Shown piece by piece: positions 9,913 through 17,676 of a DNA stretch of 27,316 bases. How positions within the stretch are numbered: the stretch's first letter is position 1; each line of letters opens with the position of its first letter. The position numbers and the translations under genes are program-made. A model generated the notes under the pieces. The model saw only the letters and a list, made by a program, of their open reading frames with translations. It searched no databases and was not told the origin of the DNA. This DNA is from Saprospiraceae bacterium (lineage in GTDB: Bacteria > Bacteroidota > Bacteroidia > Chitinophagales > Saprospiraceae). Location: contig JADJNW010000025.1 in NCBI GenBank assembly GCA_016714085.1, positions 1 to 27,316 on the forward strand, in the 5' to 3' direction.

Positions 9913-10327
9913 AGGTGTTTTGTGGATTAAGAAATAAATGAACAGGAATGCCTTAGCAGTAGTGATGTGTTAAATGTAGGTTGGGTATTAAATTGATAAC
10001 AAAAGTAATAATATTTGTGGAAATTGTAAATAGGGGAATATTATTTTTAAACTTGGTAAAACTCTTTTCCATGTTATTCCTGGAAAAACTCGTCCGCTCA
10101 AACACGATTTCTCCGCCGCTAATAGTACTCCGAAACAAAATTATTACTCCAAATTCAGCTGTTATCAACTGGATAGAGGAATATGATATATTTTATTAAA
10201 TTTTCAGAGGATTATTATTTATTGATTTGTTTGGGTATAAAAGTATTTTTGTACCAGATCAAATGGCTTGCTAGTTTTGCTGCTGCCGCGTAATCCTCTT
10301 ATTTAAAATTAAAATGTAAAGTTTTTG
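9913..10327. other. Gap without a convincing gene
   Basis: About 415 AT-rich bases. Short ORFs here (for example on both strands over 9953-10199) are mirror images of each other and have no recognisable content. An AGAGGATTA/TAATCCTCT inverted pair (10206-10214 and 10291-10299) is too widely spaced to call. Confidence 0.4.
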
Positions 10328-10352
10328 TGGTATTATTTTATACTTCATCGCA
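10328..10352. repeat. Right copy of 25-bp direct repeat
   Basis: Exact match to 5644-5668 in the same orientation. It covers the last codons of pepP (CDEV and stop, 10338-10352) and ten bases beyond. The last residues (WLRRKCDEV) fit the family, so this copy sits in its natural gene. Confidence 0.85.
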
Positions 10353-12119
10353 TTTACGGCGCAGCCATTCTACCTCTTCACCATTCAAGAGCGGGGCTAA
10401 TTCATTGAAAACCCTTTGGTGATAAGCGTTGAGCCATAGGCGCTCAGGTTCGGTTAATAAATTTTTATCAATCAAGACGGTATCGATCGGAAAAAGGCTT
10501 AAGGTTTCAAATTCTAAGAACTTGCCAAATGCGGTTTCCTCTGCTTCCACACAAAGGATGAGGTTTTCGATACGGATACCGTATTCGCCCGTTTTGTAAA
10601 ATCCTGGTTCATTAGAGGTGAGCATACCCGGTTCGTGCGCGGTATTGCCTCGCTGATTGCTTGGGCTTGCTGCGAAACCTTGCGGCGGCTCGTGCACACT
10701 CAAAAAGAAACCTACACCGTGCCCCGTGCCGTGCCCATAATTCAACCCGTGTTGCCAAAGGTGCATCCGCGCAAATGCATCCAATTGTGCGCCTGCTGTA
10801 CCCGCCGGAAATTTGGCGGTAGCCAAAGCGATATGCCCTTTTAGAACCAAAGTGTAGTTGCGTTTTTGCTCGTCGGTGGGTGCGCTGAGCGCAATCGTGC
10901 GGGTGATATCGGTCGTGCCTTTGTAAATACTGCCCGCCGGAGTCGAGTAGGAGGATGCCTTCGGGTTTGATCGTTGCAGAAGTTTTTCATCCGGTCGATA
11001 ATGCACAATCGCACCGTTACTATTATATCCGACAATCGCCGTGAAGCTTTCGCCAAAATAATCGCCTTGCGCTTTGCGGAATTCGTGGAGCCGGCGACCC
11101 GCTTCGTATTCGGTTACGGTTCTGGATTTCAATTCTTGTTCCAGCCAACGGAAAAAATGAAGCAAAGCCACACCATCCTTACGCATCGTTTCACGCAAAT
11201 GACCAACTTCCGTTTCGTTTTTAATCGCCTTTAATTGTAAAGGAATATTATCGCCTTTGATGCGGTGTTGTTCTGGAATCGCTTCGTACAATCGCATATT
11301 GATCGAGTGGTCATCCAATAAAATTAACTGTTCCAGTTGCTTCAAAAAGTTTTCTACATCCTGGTATGGTTTTAAAATGACGCCATCGTTATTCAGATTT
11401 GTCTTGATTTCATCCGCCACTTTGTCGGGATTCATAAAAAGGTAGGACGTTTTCTTTCCCACTACCAAAAACCAACAGCGACGGGATTTGCTTCTACATC
11501 AGCACCGCGTATATTGAGCGTCCATGCAATGTCGTCGAGGGTAGTAATGAGATGAAAATCAGCGCCTTGCTTGGTCATTCGTTCGCGGATGCGATTCAAT
11601 TTGGAGGCGCGACTTTCGCCAGCGAATTGTTCATCGAATTCAAAAATCGTTCCCGTTGGCAAAGCAGGGCGGTCGAGCCAAATAGCATCGATTAAGTCTA
11701 TATTATAATCTAATTTGATTTGTTTAGAATGTAAATGCTTTTCCAAAAAGCGGATTTGACCAACCGAAAAGAGCGAGCCGTCCAAACCAAGCGTAGCGCC
11801 GGGTTTCAAATTTTCTTGCAGCCAGGTGACGTGCTCCGGCGCGTGCGGCACGATTTGTTTGTGCAATTCAATTGCTGTGCCTTTTAATTCGGTTTCCGCT
11901 TGCAAAAAATAACGAGAATCCGTCCACAAGCCAGCATGATCTGGTGTGACGATCACCAAGCCCGCCGAACCTGTGAATCTTGAAATCCACTGGCGCGTTT
12001 TCCAATGATCGGGTAAGTATTCGCTTTGATGCGGATCGCTACTGGGGAATGAGGTAAGCGTCGATGCCTTGTGCTTGCATGGCTTGACGGAAGCGGCTGA
12101 TTTTTTCGTTGATGGTCAT
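10338..12119 (-). CDS. pepP: Xaa-Pro aminopeptidase, M24B family (frameshifted)
   Basis: Metallopeptidase that removes an N-terminal residue preceding proline, cytosolic, of the long three-domain type (about 595 codons: two creatinase-like N domains and a C-terminal pita-bread domain). Start chosen at MTINEKISRFRQAMQAQGID. Visible metal-site motifs: GTTDITRTIAL, HGTGHGVGFF, TSNEPGFYKTGEYGIRIEN. Frame breaks lie near 12040 and 11465. A compensating pair near 10985 and 10930 keeps one ORF but scrambles about 17 residues: the expected IKPEGILLLDSGGQY is encoded in the neighbouring frame, so the first metal-binding Asp is lost as written. The last codons belong to the 25-bp repeat. Family is very clear. 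Confidence 0.92.
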
Positions 12120-12185
12120 GGTTTGAAATTGGTTATTGGCTATTAGGGTTTGGTTATTTGAAATTCGAAATTGGGGTTTGGCAAA
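12120..12185 (-). repeat. Short-period repeat in pepP leader
   Basis: On the minus strand the 60 bases before the pepP ATG are made of recurring words: CCAAACCCCAATTTCG, AATTTCAAATAACC, AAACCCTAATAGCC, AATAACCAATTTCAAACC, ATG. It is the same kind of leader as in front of the permease, SDR and czcA genes, with a different word. Confidence 0.55.
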
Positions 12186-12246
12186 TAAACAAAATTCATT
12201 CCAGACCTTGTGTTGTAAAGCTTGCAAATTCCTGTCGGAATACATT

Positions 12247-12943
12247 TTATAAATCACCTTTCATAGGTCGCAGCAGGATTTCTTCGAGGCAAACCGTTGG
12301 CCCTGTATTCCAGGCATTCCAAATGGCTTGTGCGACTTCTTTTGGGTCGATGAGTCGTTCGGAAGGAATATTCGAGCCTTCCCAGGAGGCGGTATTGGTA
12401 GAGCTTGGGAGTATTGCAGTGACTTTCACACCTTTGTTTTGCAATTCCAGCCGCAGGCATCGTGTGAAGCCGAGCATAGCGTATTTCGTGATGGTGTAAG
12501 AACCAGAATCGGCATAAGCTTTGAGGCTGGCGACAGAGCAGAGATTAAAGATATGTCCTTTCCCTCGTTCCACCATCATAGGTGCGATAGCGCGTGAGAT
12601 GATAAGCAGCATACAAATTAATATTCATCATGTTTTCAAGAAGACCATTATCTTCATCCAGCATTTCACTTTGAATAAAAATCCCGGCATTATTGATAAG
12701 TACATCTACCGTATCCCAATGCGTCTTTATAAGGTCGCCGAGGCGCAGCACTTCTTCTTTTTGAGCGAGATCGGTCGGGAAAATATGTATTTGAACTGGA
12801 AATTTGCTTTCCAAATCCTGTTTCAACTGCTGAAGGTCTTCGCTGTGGCGGGCCACCAACGCGAGGTTGAAGCCCTGTTGTGCAAAGATTTCGGCGGTGG
12901 CGCGGCCAATGCCTTTGGTAGCTCCGGTGATTATTGTGTTCAT
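12247..12943 (-). CDS. Short-chain dehydrogenase/reductase (one frameshift)
   Basis: NAD(P)-dependent oxidoreductase of the classical SDR family (about 230 residues), cytosolic. From MNTIITGATKGIGRA: cofactor-binding TGATKGIG (residues 6-13), NNAG (84-87), catalytic Ser in CSVAS, and Tyr/Lys in SYTITKYAM (YxxxK). A one-base shift near 12605 splits it; the parts join as AAYHLTR then AIAPMMVERGKG. Start at 12943 begins just before the first beta strand, and upstream codons are leader repeat. It precedes pepP with about 130 bases between, possibly one transcript. Substrate cannot be told; often annotated as FabG-like or sepiapterin-reductase-like. Confidence 0.88.
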
Positions 12944-13014
12944 CGTTTGAAGTTTGAGGTTTGGATGTTCTGACATCTCTTATCTGACATCGGACATCTC
13001 TCGTCCCAGACGAT
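12944..13014 (-). repeat. Short-period repeat in SDR leader
   Basis: The minus strand before the SDR start reads GAGATGTCCGATGTCAGATA, then AGAGATGTCAGA, then CCAAACCTCAAACTTCAAACG and ATG: two different short words in tandem. It also forms part of the divergent region shared with mlaE. Confidence 0.55.
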
Positions 13015-13131
13015 TCAACTTCTTTTACATTAGGATTGTTGCGTAAAAAGCTTTTACTAAAAGTTCGATTGAGCGAATTCTGCAAAATTGAACTATTTTT
13101 GGGCTTTCTAATACGGCAGAACCCGAAAGAC

Positions 13132-13875
13132 ATGAATTTAAAGATTCTTTACCACTTTGGCCGCTATGTATTGATGCTTGGCACGGCGTTGGGGCGACCT
13201 GAGAATTGGCGGATGTACTACAAGGAAACCATGCGTCAGATGAACGATATTGGGGTAGGGTCCTTGATTATTGTGGCGTTGATTTCCATTTTTATCGGTG
13301 CAGTGACCGCGATCCAGTTTGCCTATCAGCTTGACGGAACCTTAGTGCCTCGTTATTACATTGGTTATATCGTGCGTGATAGTACCATTATAGAATTAGC
13401 GCCTACTATTACATGCCTGGTATTGGCAGGAAAAGTGGGATCGAATATGGCGGCGGAGATAGGCGGGATGCGCCAGAAAGAGCATATCGATGCGATGGAA
13501 ATCATGGGCGTGAATACCGCTTCTTATTTGCTGCGACCGAAGATTTTAGCGGCTTTGATCGTGATTCCAATGCTGGTGGCGATTGGTGCATTTGTGAGCA
13601 TCATGGGCGGTTATCTCGCTTCTGTGCCTACTGGTTTGATGAGCGATGCAGAATATGTGCAGGGGGTTCGTTCGTTCTTTTTACAGAAAAATGTGCGGAT
13701 GATGTTTGTCAAAGCTATTGTTTTTGCATTTATCCTTACAAGTGTATCATGTTATCAGGGTTATTATGTAAAAGGCGGCAGTATAGAGCTTGGTCGAGCC
13801 AGCACCAATGCTGTTGTATTTAGTGATATTTTAATATTATTAGCCGATTACTTAATTGCGGTGCTTTTGACATAA
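13132..13875 (+). CDS. mlaE: MlaE-type ABC transporter permease
   Basis: Inner-membrane permease of the Mla-type lipid transport system, which moves phospholipids between inner and outer membranes. Intact, about 247 residues from MNLKILYHFGRYV. The family's long hydrophobic segments and conserved core are present: GSLIIVALISIFIGAVTAIQ, then VRDSTIIELAPTITCLVLAG, KVGSNMAAEIGGMRQKEHID, and AMEIMGVN. An in-frame ATG 96 bases upstream exists but that stretch has no family content. Followed after 28 bases by its ATPase, with which it forms an operon. No MCE-domain gene (mlaD) follows here; in Bacteroidota this is often elsewhere or next in line. Confidence 0.93.
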   Translation: MNLKILYHFGRYVLMLGTALGRPENWRMYYKETMRQMNDIGVGSLIIVALISIFIGAVTAIQFAYQLDGTLVPRYYIGYIVRDSTIIELAPTITCLVLAGKVGSNMAAEIGGMRQKEHIDAMEIMGVNTASYLLRPKILAALIVIPMLVAIGAFVSIMGGYLASVPTGLMSDAEYVQGVRSFFLQKNVRMMFVKAIVFAFILTSVSCYQGYYVKGGSIELGRASTNAVVFSDILILLADYLIAVLLT

Positions 13876-13903
13876 TAAAGATGTAAAGATTGAATAATAA
13901 AGT

Positions 13904-14683
13904 ATGATTAAAGCCGAAAATATTTATAAATCTTTTGAAGGGAATGATGTTTTAAAAGGCATTACCACTGAGTTCTTTCCAGGCAAAACCAATTTGATCA
14001 TTGGACGAAGCGGGGCAGGAAAAACCGTACTGCTAAAGATTCTGGTGGGCTTGCTGACCCCAACGAGCGGCAAAGTTCTTTATGATACTACCGATTTTTT
14101 CAGTTTGGATAAAAAAGAGAAACGCGCTTTGCGAATGCAAATCGGGATGCTGTTTCAAGGTTCGGCTTTATTCGATTCAATGACCGTCGAGCAAAATATT
14201 CGCTTTCCGCTTGATATGTTTACAACCATGACCGCCAAAGAGAAGCTGAATCGAGTAGATTATTGTCTGGAAAGGGTAGAATTGACGGGCAAAAACAAAA
14301 GCTTTCCCTCTGAAGTGAGCGGTGGGCAACAAAAGCGCGTAGGCATTGCTCGATCTATTGTGCTGCAACCCAAATACCTTTTTTGCGATGAACCCAACTC
14401 CGGGCTTGATCCTAAGACCGCTTTATTAATTGATGAACTTATTAAAAGTATTACAGTCGAAAATAATATTACCACCGTTATTAATACGCATGATATGAAT
14501 TCGGTAATGGAAATCGGCGATAATATTATTTTATTATACAAAGGCGAAATCGCCTGGCGCGGCAGCAACCATGAGGTACTCACCAGTGATAATGAGATTC
14601 TCGACGATTTTATTTTTGCATCGCCTTTTCTCCAGCGCTTGCGGACAGCAGCTATGGAAAATGGGGCTTCCCCCGCAAAGTGA
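13904..14683 (+). CDS. mlaF: MlaF-type ABC transporter ATPase
   Basis: Cytoplasmic ATPase subunit powering the MlaE permease. Intact, 259 residues. Walker A GRSGAGKT (34-41), Q-loop Gln85, signature SGGQQKR (139-145), Walker B YLFCDEP (from 158), D-loop SGLDP and switch His196 (NTHDMNS) are all present, so it should be active. Lies 28 bases after mlaE on the same strand. Together with mlaE it is one of the few stretches in the window without any frame damage. Confidence 0.94.
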   Translation: MIKAENIYKSFEGNDVLKGITTEFFPGKTNLIIGRSGAGKTVLLKILVGLLTPTSGKVLYDTTDFFSLDKKEKRALRMQIGMLFQGSALFDSMTVEQNIRFPLDMFTTMTAKEKLNRVDYCLERVELTGKNKSFPSEVSGGQQKRVGIARSIVLQPKYLFCDEPNSGLDPKTALLIDELIKSITVENNITTVINTHDMNSVMEIGDNIILLYKGEIAWRGSNHEVLTSDNEILDDFIFASPFLQRLRTAAMENGASPAK

Positions 14684-14690
14684 GAAGCCC
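14664..14690 (+). terminator. Hairpin at the mlaF stop codon
   Basis: GGGCTTC (14664-14670) pairs with GAAGCCC (14684-14690) around a 13-nt loop that includes the mlaF stop. No T-run follows; it may still end or stabilise the transcript between two converging genes. Confidence 0.35.
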
Positions 14691-14705
14691 GCGATTCCAT
14701 TTAAA

Positions 14706-15242
14706 TCAGTGTTCTTCCTCGTCATCCTCAGGTTCTTCGCCTGCCTCAAAACCTTTTGGTTGATTATCGCTCACAGGCGCATTTCCTGATAAACTTTGAT
14801 TTTCAACCCAGTTAATTAATTGATTCTTATCGGCTTCTGAAAGTCGTGCCTCCGGATGCATCATTTTATAATCCCATAAAGGCATTTCGCCCTTCTGAAT
14901 AACTTCAATAATCTCTTCAAATGCTTCTTCTGGCTCTTCACCAAAAGCTTCTGGTGTTCCCCATTTTGAGAAATTTAAATGTTCTCGCCCTTCTATGATA
15001 TGATTTTGTAAAATCCAGCATACGGGTGCAACATTCGAGTACCAAGGATATTTCGTCTCATGTGAATGACAATCATAGCAAGCATTTTTAAGCATTGTAG
15101 AGATTTCAGCCGATGGTTGAGCAATCGCTAAAAAGTCCTGTTGTGGGTCCACTGGTGGATTTTGATGGCTCGGACGTATAAATTGCATTCCAATAAATAG
15201 AACCAGCAAGCCAATTAATATGATTTTAATTGCCTTTTTCAT
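14706..15242 (-). CDS. Haem-binding domain protein (CxxCH)
   Basis: 178-residue protein with an N-terminal membrane anchor (IILIGLLVLFIGMQF, residues 7-21) and a single c-type haem motif CYDCHSH (Cys55, Cys58, His59), so it should be a membrane-tethered periplasmic mono-haem protein of the Haem_bd (PF14376-like) group. MMHPEARLSEADKNQLINW is the usual downstream segment and may give the second haem ligand. The C-terminus is strongly acidic (EEPEDDEEEH). It is last in the metal-efflux operon, 48 bases after the adaptor gene. Redox role inferred; intact frame. Confidence 0.85.
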   Translation of the reverse strand: MKKAIKIILIGLLVLFIGMQFIRPSHQNPPVDPQQDFLAIAQPSAEISTMLKNACYDCHSHETKYPWYSNVAPVCWILQNHIIEGREHLNFSKWGTPEAFGEEPEEAFEEIIEVIQKGEMPLWDYKMMHPEARLSEADKNQLINWVENQSLSGNAPVSDNQPKGFEAGEEPEDDEEEH

Positions 15243-15290
15243 GTTAATGTTTTTTGTTTTAAAAATAATTTTACTCCCCTTTCAGATCGT

Positions 15291-16450
15291 TTATTCCTCT
15301 CCATCCATACTTCCATTGATGTAATAAGCTCCTCGTAGCGCTAGTTGCTCGTTGTCAGCCAGTTCCAATTGTTCAATTTCTATAAAGTCTCCATCAGAAG
15401 CGCCGGTAATGACTGCTGTTTTTTCAAAACCATTTACTTTTTTAATAAAAATAAAACTTTCGTTACCTTCTTTTATAATAGCGCTGGTGGGCACTGCTAT
15501 CACTTCCTTGGCTTGCGTAAGAATGCGCGCTTGTACATAAGTGCCTGCAATCAAATCAATTGGTTCTTTATCAAAATGCCCATGTACCATCGTTGTTTTG
15601 GTTTCGGGCTCAATCATTTTGCCCACCAGGTGCACCTCGGCAGTATAAACGCGATCGCTACCAGGCATCTGGCATTCAATTCGTTGACCTTCTTTGAGTT
15701 GGGCCACATCTTTGGCAAAAACCTGTAATTCAAGATGGACGTGGCTTCTGTCCACGATTTCAAATAATAAATCATTCGGTGACACGAGCTTCCCGTTATT
15801 AATATTTACTTTAGTGATATAACCATTTACAGGTGCATAAAAACTGATCGAAGATTGAATTTCTCCAGTATTTTCAAGCGTTTTGACAGAAATGCCCAGC
15901 AATTCGAGTTCCGCTTTCAAACCTTTGTAGCGCGCTTGTTGGAGATTCAAATCTGCTTTGCTTGTTCCAGCGTTTTTTGCGAAGCGGCATCAGCGGCTGC
16001 CAGTGTTTCCTTGCGTTTCAGGTCGTTTTGCAAAAATTCTAACTGGCTTTGTACCTCCAGAAATTCCCGTTGCAATTTCACGATATCAGGATATTTAATA
16101 GAAGTTAATAAAGCGCCTTTTTTTACAAAATCACCGGGCAACCATTTAGCGGATTGAATAAATCCAGCCGTAGGCGTGAAGACCGAATACAAACTATATG
16201 GCGGCACTTCAATGAGACCGGTACATTCGACATACCCAGCAATGACGCGCTTTTCGGGCTTGCCTAACTCGATACCGGCCAGTTCCATTTGTTCGTCGGA
16301 AAGCTGTACCAGTCCTATATTTGATTCTGCTGTTTCAGAAACAGGTTCTGCTTTTTTATTACAAGCGACAAGAATTAAACCGAAAAATGTAAAATGTAAA
16401 AGATAAAATGTAAAAGATTTAATAAAAGACATTTTTATGATATTTTTCAT
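15291..16450 (-). CDS. RND efflux periplasmic adaptor (CusB/CzcB-like lipoprotein, one frameshift)
   Basis: Membrane-fusion protein linking the CzcA pump to the outer-membrane channel. Signal peptide with lipobox LVAC (Cys30) makes it a lipoprotein. Order of domains: GLIEVPPYSLYSVF..AGFI (first half of the lipoyl/barrel-sandwich fold), a coiled-coil hairpin (REFLEVQSQLEFLQNDLKRK), then FYAPVNGYITKVNINNGKLV, the beta barrel, and a C-terminal domain ending GSMDGEE. A missing base near 15955 breaks the frame (QAKQI stop, instead of QAKADLNLQQ). A perfect tandem 14-mer (16391-16418) lies inside the signal-peptide coding region; the start may be at 16450 or at the internal ATG six codons later. 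Sits 42 bases after the pump gene. Confidence 0.88.
16391..16418. repeat. Tandem 14-bp repeat in adaptor start region
   Basis: Two exact tandem copies of AAAATGTAAAAGAT, with a partial third copy to the left. It encodes part of the hydrophobic signal-peptide core on the minus strand. Same kind of short-word leader as seen before other minus-strand genes. Confidence 0.7.
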
Positions 16451-16492
16451 GATTTTTTATTTAGTAACAAGAGGCAAGAGTCCATCTACCCT

Positions 16493-17676
16493 CTACTCAT
16501 TCGTTAAAAATTGTAATTTCAAAACTGCCTGATTATATTGATGCATCAAATCCAGATAATCCAATTCATTGCGCAAAGCCATTTCCAGACTTTGTACGTA
16601 GCGGAAATAGTCAATTTCACCATTTTGCAACTGCACATTCGCCAAGTCCCGTAATGCTTGAGCTTGCTGACGGAGCGCAGCGCCATTCGTGTCCAATTGC
16701 TGCCGCAATAATGCTGCTTGTTGCATTGCCAACTCTACCTGGCGTTGCAGATTGGAGGTCGCAAGTTGCAAGTTGTTGCTGGCAATAATTTCCTGCAATT
16801 GTGCTTGTTCGATGCGCGCGCGTTGCGGTTTATTGAAAATTGGTAAGGCTGCGCCGACCGTCAGGCCTTGCAACGCAAAATCCGGGCGGATACTTTGATT
16901 AAAATACCCGAATGACCATTCCGGGCTGAGTTGTTTTTGTTGTAAAATGGTCTCGGCTTTAGCCACTTCGCTTTGCTGGAGAAAAGGCGCTGTCAAAGAA
17001 CTGGCGCTACCCGTAACCCCTGGCAAGGTTAACTCGCGGAAAGCGTTTTCAGGTAGGATATAATCCTGATTTAAAAAAAGCGGTTTGTCGTAAATTGGAT
17101 AATGCTTGTTGGTTTTCTAACTCAGCGTTTGTCAATGTTTTAGAAAGGAGAATTAACTGATTGTCAACCAGTATTTTATCCAGGCGATTAATTTCTCCTG
17201 CGTTTAGTTGAAGCGCAGCTTTTTCGACGATATTTTGATACAAATCTCGCTGCTGCTGCAACAAACGAACTTGTTCGGTGCGATAGGCCCAAGCATGCCA
17301 ATTTTGTTGTACTTGAAAAATAATTTGTCGCTCCAGCAATGCTTTTTCACTCATGGAAAGGGCAATGTTGGTCTTGGCAAGTTCCTTTACGCTGCTTATT
17401 GGCGGCGAGATTGCCCAGGCTTTGCGAAGCATCAAAACGATAATCCACAAGGGTTGTATTGATTTGTCCACTTTCAAGGCTTACACTCGCTTTCGGAATT
17501 TCGCGTGCGCTAATAATTCCGATTTCTGCCATTTGGATTTGCAAATCCCCATTTTTCAAGGCTGGATGTTCGCGTAAAGCGTGATTGATAGCAGAATCAA
17601 GGGGTAATGTTTGTTGTGCAAAAGCGCTTGTTCCTAGCAAGATCAAAGCAATTGTCGCTACTGCTTGAATCTGAAT
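16493..17676 (-). CDS. TolC-like outer-membrane channel module, fused to CzcA
   Basis: Outer-membrane efflux channel domain (TolC/OEP type) read through from the pump without a stop. It begins with a signal-peptide-like stretch (ATIALILLGTSAFA, cleavage site near 17617), followed by TLPLDSAINHALREHPALKN, the standard start of the family. Coiled-coil helices follow (AINRLDKILVDNQLILLSKT; later LQEIIASNNLQLATSNLQRQ), ending KLQFLTNE. Frame changes near 17400 and 17035. About 395 codons, normal for one OEP module. Fused CzcA-TolC proteins of about 1,400 residues are known in Bacteroidota, so the fusion is probably real. It would complete the tripartite exporter with the adaptor encoded next. Confidence 0.82.

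Noticed and set aside
9953..10199. Two overlapping ORFs on opposite strands
   Set aside because: Mirror images in AT-rich DNA, no recognisable motif and no neighbouring operon context.
10206..10299. Inverted repeat AGAGGATTA/TAATCCTCT as an element end
   Set aside because: Only 9 bases with a 76-base gap, no target duplication and no transposase nearby.
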